DNA of 64,000 nucleotides from contig JANYKS010000007.1 in assembly GCA_025358125.1 (NCBI GenBank), forward strand, positions 62,001 to 126,000. Direction: 5' to 3'. The DNA comes from Actinomycetes bacterium. GTDB lineage: Bacteria > Actinomycetota > Acidimicrobiia > Acidimicrobiales > Ilumatobacteraceae. A model generated the notes under the pieces. It was given only the letters and a program-made list of their open reading frames with translations. It was not told the origin of the DNA and searched no databases. How positions within the stretch are numbered: the stretch's first letter is position 1; each line of letters starts with the position of its first letter. Shown here in pieces: positions 25,310-33,311 of this stretch. The translations under genes were made by a program, and so were the position numbers.

Positions 25310-25315
25310 AGACTA
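25310..25315 (-). promoter_or_regulatory. -10 hexamer TAGTCT, leaderless
   Basis: On the minus strand TAGTCT ends 6 nt before the GTG of trpD. It lies immediately downstream of the whiB stop codon (25320), so trpD-thrB can be transcribed independently of whiB. Confidence 0.55.
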
Positions 25316-25319
25316 CGGG

Positions 25320-25625
25320 TTACGCGGAACGACGGCGCTGGCGAATGATCCGGCGACGCTCGCGCTCGGTGCAGCCGCCCCAGACTCCCTGCTTCTCACG
25401 AGATGCCAAAGCATGCTCGAGGCATGCGATCCTGACGTCACACTGCTGACAGACGGCCTTGGCCGGCTGCGCTTCATCTTCGTCGTCGGGATAGAACATT
25501 CCTGGATCGAGCCCCCGACAGGCTCCAAGTTCCCGCCACACAATTGCTTTGGGTGACACGATGCCCCAGTCCTTCTGCGTCTCTGTTGAGTGGTGTACGG
25601 CCTCTACGTCCGTCGCAGACCCCAT
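25320..25625 (-). CDS. WhiB-family Fe-S regulator
   Basis: This is a 101-aa WhiB protein. Four cluster cysteines are at residues 36, 59, 62 and 68 (C-x22-C-x2-C-x5-C), followed by the GVWGG turn at 80-84 and the basic RERRRIIRQRRR end that contacts DNA. The region around CQQCDVRIACLEHAL is most like WhiB2/WhmD-type proteins. There is no AT-hook, which argues against WhiB7. It should hold a redox- or NO-sensitive [4Fe-4S] cluster and act with sigma-70 region 4. The ATG was chosen because longer frames run into repeat DNA. Confidence 0.88.
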   Translation of the reverse strand: MGSATDVEAVHHSTETQKDWGIVSPKAIVWRELGACRGLDPGMFYPDDEDEAQPAKAVCQQCDVRIACLEHALASREKQGVWGGCTERERRRIIRQRRRSA

Positions 25626-25641
25626 TGCGACGACAACCCGT

Positions 25642-25647
25642 AAGATA
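25642..25647 (-). promoter_or_regulatory. Putative whiB -10 TATCTT
   Basis: On the minus strand TATCTT lies 16 nt before the whiB ATG, with an AT-rich upstream tract. No good -35 consensus is evident (TGGAAA at 17-bp spacing), which would suit an activator-dependent promoter. Confidence 0.4.
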
Positions 25648-25745
25648 CGCGGCGCGCAAATCAATTTCCAGGGGCAAATTGGAAAAGTTTCGGCATTCGC
25701 GACGACAGCAGCGCAGATCACCCAGCAGTTCGCGAACGGTGTGAT

Positions 25746-25781
25746 CGGCCAGTTCGGCCAGTTCGGCCAGTTCGGCCTGTT
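25746..25781 (+). repeat. 9-bp tandem repeat x4 (CGGCCAGTT)
   Basis: Three exact CGGCCAGTT units and one CGGCCTGTT unit run head to tail upstream of whiB, between whiB and the Fe-S oxidoreductase gene. It could vary in copy number by slippage. Confidence 0.85.
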
Positions 25782-25934
25782 CGAGATAGTCCGGATGGTC
25801 GATGCACAGACGCGCCGTGGCCGTCGTCGTGGCCGTGCTCGGGAATCAACGGATTGTAGCCGTCCCGCTCGCGGTCGTACTCGCGAACGTCGCAAAGAGC
25901 AGAAAGAGACAGCTGCGGCTGATCGCCGAGGTGG

Positions 25935-27248
25935 TCATTTCCCGAACTCCTCCTGCGCGATGCCGTACGCCCTCGCCACCACCTGGATCGGATGGACCGG
26001 CACCCGACCGGTCTGTTCGGTGATCGCGGTGTTGGCGAGATGGCAGTCGCCGGCGACGACTTCGCCGTTGGCACGCGTGATCTCGTCGCCGAGTTTCTTG
26101 GCGATCGACACCGAGATGTCCGCGTTCTCTGCCCGCAGACCCCACATCCCATCGATGCCGCTGCACTGCTGGACCAACCTGATCTTGGCCCCGGTGAGCT
26201 TCATCAGGTCGCGGCTCTTGAGACCGATGTTCTGGGCCCGCAGGTGACATGGGGTGTGATACGTGATCGCGGCCGGGATATCCCCGTCGAACTCCGTGTC
26301 GAGGCTGGTTCCCTCCGAACGATGCACCTTCATCAGGTACTCGGCCGCGTCGTAGGTGTGCTTCGCGACAAGCGTCGCGTCGGGTCCGGCAACGTAGTCG
26401 GGGTAATCCTTTTTGAGGATGTAGCCGCACGTTGGTTGGGGAACCACGATGTCGTTACCGGCGCGGACCTCGGCCGCGAGTTCTTTGATGTTCTTGCGGG
26501 CGACCTTGATGAACTGATCCCGGTCGCCGCTGTGCAGCCACGGCGCGCCGCAGCAGCCTGCGTCCACAAGTGAGAGTTCGATGCCGTTGCGTTCATAGAC
26601 CTTGACGAGATCGTGTCCGATCGACGGCTCCTGGTACTCGACGAGACACGTCGCGAACAGCGCTACCCGCCCCTGGCGCTTGCCGATTCGGATCTTGGCA
26701 CGGGCCTTGAACCACGTCGAGAAGCGCTGCTTGGCGAACGGTGGGAGGAGGCGGATGCTCGACACGCCCGCCGTCTTTTCGATCACCTTGCGGATGACGC
26801 TGCCGGGCGGCGCCCCGAGCGCACTGTTCGCTGCCGCTGCTGTGCGGCTTCCGATCGCCCCGATCAGATCGGTGTGACCCATCATCGCAGTGGTGATCTT
26901 GTCGCGTACCGTCACCTGGCCCGTGTCGCGCCGCATCGCGTCGGCGCGCAACATCAGTCGGGGGAAGTCGATCGCCCATTCGTGCTGGCCGGGAACGTAG
27001 GGACAATTGACGTAGCACAGCTTGCATTGGAAACACTCGTCGACGACCTGATCCTGCTGAGCTGGGGTCAGCCGCCCGGCGTCTTGGTCGTCGTGACGAT
27101 CGATCATCTCGAACAGGGTCGGGAACGAGGTGCAGAACTTGAAACACAGACGGCATCCGTGACACACGTCGTAGACCCGGGTCAGTTCGTTGCGGACATC
27201 GGATTCGTCGAGGTACTGCGGATGATGAGGGTCAGAGGTGATGGTCAT
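25935..27248 (-). CDS. Fe-S oxidoreductase with two CCG domains
   Basis: This 437-aa protein is related to GlpC, GlcF and heterodisulfide-reductase subunit D. Two [4Fe-4S] motifs, [11 protein letters not shown] and [12 protein letters not shown], lie in the first 90 residues. Two CCG-type domains follow (DAGCCGAPW and the Cys-rich CSGIDGMWG region with [12 protein letters not shown]). Such proteins pass electrons between a flavoprotein and quinone or a disulfide. It ends the fur-rubrerythrin operon (3-bp gap) and lies opposite glpD and a second FAD oxidase, which are possible electron partners. An anaerobic or peroxide-stress role is inference. Confidence 0.83.
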   Translation of the reverse strand: MTITSDPHHPQYLDESDVRNELTRVYDVCHGCRLCFKFCTSFPTLFEMIDRHDDQDAGRLTPAQQDQVVDECFQCKLCYVNCPYVPGQHEWAIDFPRLMLRADAMRRDTGQVTVRDKITTAMMGHTDLIGAIGSRTAAAANSALGAPPGSVIRKVIEKTAGVSSIRLLPPFAKQRFSTWFKARAKIRIGKRQGRVALFATCLVEYQEPSIGHDLVKVYERNGIELSLVDAGCCGAPWLHSGDRDQFIKVARKNIKELAAEVRAGNDIVVPQPTCGYILKKDYPDYVAGPDATLVAKHTYDAAEYLMKVHRSEGTSLDTEFDGDIPAAITYHTPCHLRAQNIGLKSRDLMKLTGAKIRLVQQCSGIDGMWGLRAENADISVSIAKKLGDEITRANGEVVAGDCHLANTAITEQTGRVPVHPIQVVARAYGIAQEEFGK

Positions 27249-27251
27249 CGG

Positions 27252-27668
27252 TCAGGCGAGGCTGTCGAGACCCTGCTGGAAACGTGCGGCGTGGCTTCTC
27301 TCGGCACGCGCGAGGGTCTCGAACCAATCGGCGATCTCGTCGAAGCCTTCGTCGCGGGCGGACCTGGCGAACCCCGGGTACATCTGGGTGTACTCGTAGG
27401 TCTCCCCGGCGATGCTGGCCTTGAAGTTGTCCTCTGTCTCGCCGATCGGTTCGCCGGTTGCCGGGTCGCCGACCTGGGCAAGGTATTCGAGGTGACCGTG
27501 GGCGTGCCCGGTCTCTGCCTCGGCGACCCCGCGGAACAACATCGCTGCGTCGGGATAGCCCTCGACGTCGGCCTTGTGCGCGAACCACAGGTAACGGCGG
27601 TTGGCCTGGCTCTCGGCTGCGAACGCTTCCTTCAAGTTCTCGTGAGTCTTCGTTCCTGCGAGGCTCAT
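27252..27668 (-). CDS. Rubrerythrin-like diiron protein
   Basis: This is a 138-aa ferritin-like four-helix protein. Helix motifs [16 protein letters not shown] and [15 protein letters not shown] carry the E...ExxH diiron ligands; a second set lies in [13 protein letters not shown] and [11 protein letters not shown]. The C-terminal rubredoxin domain of classical rubrerythrin is missing, as in short sulerythrin-type proteins. It probably reduces peroxide. It follows fur with a 4-bp overlap, and the GGGAGCAG ribosome site lies inside the fur coding end. Confidence 0.87.
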   Translation of the reverse strand: MSLAGTKTHENLKEAFAAESQANRRYLWFAHKADVEGYPDAAMLFRGVAEAETGHAHGHLEYLAQVGDPATGEPIGETEDNFKASIAGETYEYTQMYPGFARSARDEGFDEIADWFETLARAERSHAARFQQGLDSLA

Positions 27669-28150
27669 GATCTGCTCCCTTTGCTTGAGGTGATCGAGGT
27701 GATCGAGGTGATCGAGGTGATCGTTGCGGAAGCCGCGCATTCGCTGCACAGGCCGCGAAAGACGATGTCGGAACTCTCGACGCTGAAACCGCCGAGACCG
27801 TCGATCCGCAGATGGGTGGTTCCGTCGACATGTACGTCGGCCGCCTTGGCACACGACCGGCAGACGACGTGATGGTGCTCGCCGAGGTTGGGGGCGAAAC
27901 GAGTGGCGGTCCCATCGAAGTCGAACGACTGCAGCTCGCCCATCGACGTCAGGTCCGTGAGTGTTTGGTACACGGTGCGCAGTGAGATGCCCGGCATCTG
28001 CTCGCTCGCCACCGTGAACAGCGCGTCGGCAGTTGGGTGGGTCGTGTCGGCGTACAGCAGGCGGAACAGCAGCTGGCGCTGCGGCGTGACCCTCAGGCCA
28101 TTGGCCCGGAACACCGCCGAGAGTTCGGTCGGGCTGCGCACGCCGGACAT
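27665..28150 (-). CDS. Fur/PerR-family metalloregulator
   Basis: This is a 161-aa regulator. The winged-helix domain (about 1-85) contains LRVTPQRQLLF and SLRTVYQTL. The dimer and metal domain has HHHVVC with His92-94, Cys97 and Cys100, and a second Cys pair at 135 and 138. Coupling to rubrerythrin favours a peroxide sensor (PerR) over an iron sensor. The C-terminal tail ITSITSITSITS is encoded by a 9-bp repeat and is not part of the normal family. Autoregulation through the inverted repeats upstream is possible. Confidence 0.87.
   Translation of the reverse strand: MSGVRSPTELSAVFRANGLRVTPQRQLLFRLLYADTTHPTADALFTVASEQMPGISLRTVYQTLTDLTSMGELQSFDFDGTATRFAPNLGEHHHVVCRSCAKAADVHVDGTTHLRIDGLGGFSVESSDIVFRGLCSECAASATITSITSITSITSSKGSRS
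27687..27722 (-). repeat. 9-bp in-frame repeat x4 in fur 3' end
   Basis: Four exact GAGGTGATC units (plus strand) encode repeated Ile-Thr-Ser at the end of the Fur-like protein. The unit is a multiple of three, so slippage changes tail length but not frame, and it moves the fur stop relative to nothing else in the operon. Confidence 0.9.
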
Positions 28151-28154
28151 TTTA

Positions 28155-28190
28155 TTCTGCAACGATTGCGAATTGCCAACCAATGCAGAA
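28155..28190. promoter_or_regulatory. Inverted repeat between fur and glpD
   Basis: TTCTGCA (28155-28161) and TGCAGAA (28184-28190) form a perfect 7-bp inverted repeat with a 22-bp spacer; inside is GCAA-N3-TTGC symmetry. It starts 5 bp upstream of the fur ATG and could be an autoregulatory operator for fur. Confidence 0.4.
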
Positions 28191-28245
28191 CACGACCGCG
28201 GAACCTGGTTCCAGGGCCAGGGCAGGATCGTGGAAAGATGCGACA

Positions 28246-28251
28246 TAGGAT
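28246..28251 (+). promoter_or_regulatory. -10 hexamer TAGGAT before glpD
   Basis: TAGGAT ends 8 nt before the glpD ATG at 28260. A start 7 nt after the hexamer would leave a leader of 0-2 nt. Confidence 0.5.
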
Positions 28252-28259
28252 CGCAGCCG

Positions 28260-29912
28260 ATGAGTTCTACCGCCGGTGATGCGCGCTTCGACCGACAGCA
28301 GATGTTGCAGCGGCTTGCCGACGAAACGTTCGATGTACTGGTCGTCGGCGGCGGTATCACCGGGGTCGGGGTCGCGCTCGATGCTGCAAGCCGAGGTCTG
28401 AGCACGGCGTTGGTCGAGCGGGACGATTTCGCTTCGGGTACCTCGTCGAAGAGTTCGAAGCTGATCCACGGTGGCCTCCGCTATCTCCAACAGGGCGAGG
28501 TCCGGCTCGTCTACGAAGCACTTCACGAGCGGCAAAGGTTGCGCAAGAACGCCCCCCACCTCGTGAGCGTACTGCCATTCATGATTCCGATCCTGACTCG
28601 CGACGGCGTGGTGTCGCGCAGGATCGCCCGCCTGCTGGGCATGTCGATGTGGATGTACGACCTCACCGGCGGGTGGCGGATCGGCAAGCGTCACAAGCGA
28701 CTCGACAAGGACGCCGCCTTCACCCACCTGCCGACGATGCCAGAGTCCCGGTTGGCCTCGGCCTACCTGTACTACGACGCGACGGCCGACGATGCCCGCC
28801 TCTGTCTGACCGTCGCCCGCACAGCGGCGGCATACGGCGCAACCGTTGCCAACGGTTGCCGAGTCGTCGAGTTCTCCAAAGACGACGCCGGCCATGCCAC
28901 CGGCGTGATCGTCGAGACCGATGGCAACCGGATCGCGGTCACGGCCAAGGTGATCGTCAACGCGACGGGCGTGTGGGCCGACGAGGTCCGTGCCCTCGCC
29001 GAGCGAGAACATCCAGATTCGCTCCGCCCGGCCAAAGGCGTGCACCTCACCGTCCCGTGGAGCAAGATCCGCAACGACATCGCGGTCGTCATTCCCGTGC
29101 CCAAGGACCGGCGCAGCCTGTTCGTCGTGCCGTGGGGCGAGCTGCCCGATGGTACGTTCCGTCACACCTACGTCGGCACGACCGACACCGACTATGACGG
29201 CGACCTCGACGACCCCCAGTGCACCAAGGATGATATCGACTACGTGCTCAAGGCCCTCAACGCGTCGATAACGACGGGCATCACGGCCGACGATGTCACC
29301 GGCACCTGGGCCGGACTCCGCCCGCTCGTCAAGCAGGCCGGGTCGGCGCGCACTGCTGATCTGTCGCGACGCCACAGCATCACCACAGACGAGGCCGGCA
29401 TCATCAGCGTCACCGGAGGCAAGCTCACGACGTACCGCGAAATGGCCGAGGACACCGTCGATGCGGCGCTGGAGCGATTGTCCCGCCGGGCCCGGTGCCG
29501 GACCAAGAAACTGCCGCTGCTCGGCGCCCTGGGCTTTCGCGAACCACTGCCAGGCTCCCCGCAGGCCCACCTCGCCCGCCGCTACGGCACCGAGGTGGCG
29601 GCTGTCCAGTCGTTGATCTCGGCCGACCCGACGCTCGGCGACGTGCTCATCGACGGTCTTCCCTACCTTCGCGCCGAGGCCGTCCATGCCGTGCGCAATG
29701 AGATGGCGCGCAGCCTCGACGACGTGTTGTCGCGGCGAACGAGGGCGCGCCTGTTCGACCGGGCGGCAACGGTGCGCGCCGCCGCGACGGTCGCGGCGTT
29801 GATCGGACCAGAACTCGGCTGGGATGACGCTCAGCAGCGCGCCGAGGTGGATGCCTACCTGGCCAGCTGCGCCCACGAGGACACGGCCGGTCAAGCGAGC
29901 ATGGCAGAGTGA
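28260..29912 (+). CDS. glpD: FAD-dependent glycerol-3-phosphate dehydrogenase
   Basis: This 550-aa enzyme oxidises sn-glycerol 3-phosphate to dihydroxyacetone phosphate and passes electrons to quinone at the membrane. It has the FAD-binding VVGGGITGVGVALDAASRG, the family motif SSKSSKLIHGGLRYLQ, GTTDTDYDGD and the C-terminal GGKLTTYREMAED. The C-terminal helical domain is complete. It is divergent from fur (109 bp) and followed by an alkylglycerone-phosphate-synthase-like gene, suggesting the DHAP made may feed ether-lipid chemistry. Confidence 0.92.
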   Translation: MSSTAGDARFDRQQMLQRLADETFDVLVVGGGITGVGVALDAASRGLSTALVERDDFASGTSSKSSKLIHGGLRYLQQGEVRLVYEALHERQRLRKNAPHLVSVLPFMIPILTRDGVVSRRIARLLGMSMWMYDLTGGWRIGKRHKRLDKDAAFTHLPTMPESRLASAYLYYDATADDARLCLTVARTAAAYGATVANGCRVVEFSKDDAGHATGVIVETDGNRIAVTAKVIVNATGVWADEVRALAEREHPDSLRPAKGVHLTVPWSKIRNDIAVVIPVPKDRRSLFVVPWGELPDGTFRHTYVGTTDTDYDGDLDDPQCTKDDIDYVLKALNASITTGITADDVTGTWAGLRPLVKQAGSARTADLSRRHSITTDEAGIISVTGGKLTTYREMAEDTVDAALERLSRRARCRTKKLPLLGALGFREPLPGSPQAHLARRYGTEVAAVQSLISADPTLGDVLIDGLPYLRAEAVHAVRNEMARSLDDVLSRRTRARLFDRAATVRAAATVAALIGPELGWDDAQQRAEVDAYLASCAHEDTAGQASMAE

Positions 29913-29922
29913 ACGAGCCGCC

Positions 29923-31404
29923 ATGACACAGCCGACGGCGCCGATCGAGCTTGCTGGAACGCGCGACCATTTCGGCGGTGACCCGGTCGCGGTCGACGCC
30001 CGTCTCGTTGCGGCGTTGGAGGCAGTGGCCGTTGTCGATACGACGGTGCAGGGCACTGCTGACGCGAGCCGCGATTGGTGGCCGATCGCGATGCACTGGG
30101 CGCTGGCCGGCGAGGTGCCGCGAAGGGCCGGCGCCGTTGCCAGGCCGGCATCGACGGCCCAGGTCAGCGCGATCGCCAAGCTCTGCAACGACGCCGCTGT
30201 CCCACTGACCGTGGCCGGTGGCCGTTCTGGGGTGTGCGGTGCGAGCGTGCCGGCGTTCGGTGGCGTGATCCTCGATACGACGGCGCTGCAGGGCATTGTG
30301 TCGGTCGATGAAACATCAGGAATCGTCGAAGTCCTCCCCGGCACGTTCGGCCCGGACCTCGAAACCGAGCTGCGCGCAGAGTACGGGCTCACGGTCGGCC
30401 ACTTCCCGCAGAGCTTCGACATCGCAACCGTCGGCGGCTGGGTCGCGTGCCGGGGCGCCGGCCAATACAGCACCCGTTACGGCAAGATCGAACAGATGGT
30501 CGTTGGGCTCGAGGTCGTTCTGGCCGATGGCACGGTGATCCGCACGGGAGGCGGCCCGGCAGCGGCACAGGGGCCCGATCTGAATCAACTGTTCCTCGGT
30601 TCGGAAGGAACCCTCGGCATCGTCACCAAGGTTTGGCTCCGAGCCCACCCCGTTCCACCTGCAGAGCGCCGCGCGGCGTACGGCTTCGATTCCTTCACAG
30701 CCGGCCTCGAGGCGTGCCGCCAGATCGTGCGGCGGGGGGCAACACCGGCCGTGCTGCGCCTCTACGACGCCGCCGAGTCACAGCGTGGTCAGGGTGGCGA
30801 CGGCACCCGGTGCGTCATGCTGGTGCTCGACGAAGGCGACCCTTCGATCATCGACGCGGTGATGACCGTGGTCGCCGAAGTGGTGATGGACCTCGGCGCG
30901 CAGCATCTCGGCAACGAACTCGTCGAGGCGTGGATGCATCACCGCAACGACACCAGCGCGCTGCAGGCCCTGACCCGCAAGGGTTTCGTCGTCGACACAA
31001 TGGAGATTGCAGCGCCGTGGTCGGCACTCGGCACGATCTTCACCAACGTGCGCTCCGCCATGATGGCCGTGCCTCACGCCCGCGCCGCCACATGCCACCT
31101 CAGCCACAGCTATCTCGACGGGGCCTGCCTGTACTTCACGTTCGCCGCGACCCCACCTGCCGGGGCGATCGAGTCGACGTACGTCGCGCTGTGGGATGCG
31201 GGCCAGCGAGCAGTGCTCGCGGACGGTGGCAACCTGTCGCATCACCACGGAGTCGGCATCAACCGCAGTCGGTTCGTGCCGGAGGCACTCGGAGCAGCAC
31301 ACGGCATCCTCGTCTCGGTGAAGCACGCGCTCGATCCGAAGGGCATCCTCAATCCGGCCAAGTTGGCACTGCCGTCACCGTTCGGGACAGTAGCCTGGCC
31401 GTGA
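29923..31404 (+). CDS. FAD-linked oxidase, alkylglycerone-phosphate synthase-like
   Basis: This is a 493-aa vanillyl-alcohol-oxidase-family flavoprotein. The FAD domain has VAGGRSGVCGAS, GGWVACRGAGQYS-type and LFLGSEGTLGIVT motifs. The C-terminus has the AGPS signature CHLSHSYLDGACLYFTFA and GNLSHHHGVGINR. In eukaryotes AGPS swaps the acyl chain of acyl-DHAP for a fatty alcohol to make ether lipids. Actinobacterial homologues such as Rv3107c are annotated likewise without firm proof. D-lactate or glycolate dehydrogenase is the alternative, but the His-rich motif favours AGPS. Confidence 0.82.
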   Translation: MTQPTAPIELAGTRDHFGGDPVAVDARLVAALEAVAVVDTTVQGTADASRDWWPIAMHWALAGEVPRRAGAVARPASTAQVSAIAKLCNDAAVPLTVAGGRSGVCGASVPAFGGVILDTTALQGIVSVDETSGIVEVLPGTFGPDLETELRAEYGLTVGHFPQSFDIATVGGWVACRGAGQYSTRYGKIEQMVVGLEVVLADGTVIRTGGGPAAAQGPDLNQLFLGSEGTLGIVTKVWLRAHPVPPAERRAAYGFDSFTAGLEACRQIVRRGATPAVLRLYDAAESQRGQGGDGTRCVMLVLDEGDPSIIDAVMTVVAEVVMDLGAQHLGNELVEAWMHHRNDTSALQALTRKGFVVDTMEIAAPWSALGTIFTNVRSAMMAVPHARAATCHLSHSYLDGACLYFTFAATPPAGAIESTYVALWDAGQRAVLADGGNLSHHHGVGINRSRFVPEALGAAHGILVSVKHALDPKGILNPAKLALPSPFGTVAWP

Positions 31405-31802
31405 ACGAACGTTGGGATTTCGACGCCCTCAAAGCCGGCGCGTGGGTCACCGTGCTCTTCGCAGCCCCGTTCCTGATCGCGGCACGGCTGGTGGCCGACA
31501 ACAACCGTCATAGCGGCCTCACGGGACCCCTGATCCTGCTCGCGATCGCCGGTTTCGTACTCGGCGCCGGGGTGGCCGCGTGGAGGCAGCGGTGCCGCAC
31601 CCCCCTCTCCCACGGCATGGTCACCTCGGCCGGCACGTTCTCGATCATCCAGGGTGCCTTCGTCGTCATCAATCTCATCCGCGGTGCTGAGATCCGCTGG
31701 TTGAACATCTTCTTCACCCTCACCGTCACCATGTTCGCCGGAATGATCGGCGGTCTGCTCGGCATGAACCTGCTGCGCCGCGGGCTGGAACCGAAAAGAT
31801 GA
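31401..31802 (+). CDS. Four-helix membrane protein in glp cluster
   Basis: This 133-aa protein starts at a GTG overlapping the previous stop (GTGA) and ends overlapping the next gene (ATGA). Four hydrophobic segments cover about residues 12-32, 40-60, 70-92 and 98-125. No family is recognised. Tight coupling on both sides marks it as part of the glpD, AGPS-like and FGGY unit; a role in substrate or lipid passage is a guess. Confidence 0.75.
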   Translation: MNERWDFDALKAGAWVTVLFAAPFLIAARLVADNNRHSGLTGPLILLAIAGFVLGAGVAAWRQRCRTPLSHGMVTSAGTFSIIQGAFVVINLIRGAEIRWLNIFFTLTVTMFAGMIGGLLGMNLLRRGLEPKR

Positions 31803-33247
31803 GCATCCTCGTCATCGACGTCGGCACGAGCGGACTACGCGCCGCCATTGTGACCCCCGACGCACAGGTCGAGCACGTCCACTACCGGATGTTGCCCGGA
31901 TCGAGCCCGGCACCGGGACTGGCCGAGTTCGATGCCACAGCGATGGGCCGCGCCGTGCTCGACGTCGCCGGGGCCACGCTCGCGTCGAACAAGGACAGGA
32001 TCGATGCGGTCGGGATCGCGGCCCAGCGCGCGTCCACCGTCGTCTGGGACCGCTCGACGGGCGAACCGGTCGGACCCGCACTCGGCTGGCAGGACCTGCG
32101 CACGGTGTTCGAGTGCATCATGGCCAAGGCCGACCATGGTCTTGCCCTCGCCCCGAACCAGTCGGCGACCAAGCTCGTGTGGCTGCTCAACACCTACGAC
32201 CCTGGTCGCTCGCGCGACCTGCTCTTCGGCACGGTGGACACGTGGTTGGCGTGGGTGGTTTCCGGCGGCGAACTGCACATCACCGATCACACCAACGCTG
32301 CGGTCACCGGCCTCTACGACATGGGTACCCGCACCTGGTCCGAGCGGGCCTGCAAGGTACTCGGCGTGCCGATGGAGATGCTGCCAACGATCGTCGACTC
32401 GAGCGGTGACCTGGGCAGAGCATCCGCGCTCGACGGCGCCCCGATGATCGGTGGGCTCGCGGGGGATCAGCAGGCGTCGCTCGTCGGGCAGGGCTGTGTC
32501 ACCCCTGGCCTCGCCAAGATCACGTTCGGCACCGGCGGAATGCTCGATCTGTGCACCGGCACTCGGGCTCCGGCGCAACACCGGCGCAGCGCGCACGGAA
32601 CGTTCCCGATCGTGGCGTGGACACGTAACGGCGAGGCCAACTGGGGGGTCGAGGCCGTCATGCTCTCGGCCGGCACCAACGTCGAATGGTTGCGTGACGA
32701 CCTCGGCATCATCGCCACAGCCGCCGACAGCCATGACGTCGCGGCCCAGTGCGAGAGCACCGACGGCGTCCAGTACGTGCCGGCGCTGTTCGGGCTCGGA
32801 ACCCCGAACTGGGATTACGGTGCGCGGGGAACACTGCTCGGCATCACGAGGGGTACCGGGCGTGCCCACATCGTGCGGGCCGTGCTCGAAGGGGTCGCCC
32901 AGCGCGGCGCCGATCTTGTCGAAGCGGCCGAATCCGACACCGGCCTCTCCATCCCGTCATTGCGCATCGACGGTGGAATGAGCGAGAACCCGACCTTCGT
33001 CCAGGCGCTCGCAAACGCCACCGGCAGGCCGGTCGAAGTGTCCCCGGTGGCCGAGGCCACCACGCTCGGCGCCGGGTACCTGGCCGGCTTGGCCGCAGGT
33101 ACGTGGAGTCACCTCGATCAAGTGGCAGACTCTTGGACGCCCGCAATCATCGTCGAACCGAATGGTTCGCTCGACCGTGATCGTTGGCGACAGGCAGTCG
33201 AACGCTCCGCGCGCTGGATACCCGACCTGTCGGCTCTCGACTTCTAA
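31799..33247 (+). CDS. FGGY-family carbohydrate kinase
   Basis: This is a 482-aa kinase with phosphate loop VIDVGTSGLRAAI, WQDLRT, GDQQASLVGQGC, FGTGGMLDLC and C-terminal IDGGMSENPTFVQALA. It resembles glycerol kinase but is more divergent than glpK at 11657: the GITNQRET block is replaced by GIAAQRAST. It may phosphorylate glycerol, dihydroxyacetone or another polyol. Its place behind glpD and the AGPS-like gene points to a glyceryl substrate. Confidence 0.82.
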   Translation: MSILVIDVGTSGLRAAIVTPDAQVEHVHYRMLPGSSPAPGLAEFDATAMGRAVLDVAGATLASNKDRIDAVGIAAQRASTVVWDRSTGEPVGPALGWQDLRTVFECIMAKADHGLALAPNQSATKLVWLLNTYDPGRSRDLLFGTVDTWLAWVVSGGELHITDHTNAAVTGLYDMGTRTWSERACKVLGVPMEMLPTIVDSSGDLGRASALDGAPMIGGLAGDQQASLVGQGCVTPGLAKITFGTGGMLDLCTGTRAPAQHRRSAHGTFPIVAWTRNGEANWGVEAVMLSAGTNVEWLRDDLGIIATAADSHDVAAQCESTDGVQYVPALFGLGTPNWDYGARGTLLGITRGTGRAHIVRAVLEGVAQRGADLVEAAESDTGLSIPSLRIDGGMSENPTFVQALANATGRPVEVSPVAEATTLGAGYLAGLAAGTWSHLDQVADSWTPAIIVEPNGSLDRDRWRQAVERSARWIPDLSALDF

Positions 33248-33311
33248 AGTTGGTGCGCAGACCCCTGGCCGGGAAGGCTATGGGTGAACATCTCGAAAGG
33301 ACCCAGTCTCC

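Larger units (their letters stand above)
25626..25934. other. 309-bp gene-free leader of whiB with promoter and repeat
   Basis: No gene is supported here. It holds a minus-strand -10 TATCTT (25642-25647) 16 nt before the whiB ATG, an AT-richer stretch just upstream of it (about 25660-25695) unusual for this GC-rich DNA, and a four-copy 9-bp repeat (25746-25781). A long whiB leader of this kind is typical of regulated whiB genes. Confidence 0.6.

Noticed and set aside
25549-26247. Plus-strand frame containing repeated Gly-Gln-Phe
   Set aside because: The repeat peptide comes only from the 9-bp DNA repeat. The rest is antisense to the whiB and Fe-S oxidoreductase genes.
27687-27722. Possible CRISPR-like repeat
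   Set aside because: Units are contiguous 9-mers without spacers and lie in the coding end of fur. No array or cas gene is present.
28152-30473. 773-codon minus-strand frame
   Set aside because: It is the mirror of glpD and the AGPS-like gene. It has no recognisable domain, and the plus-strand genes have full sets of family motifs.
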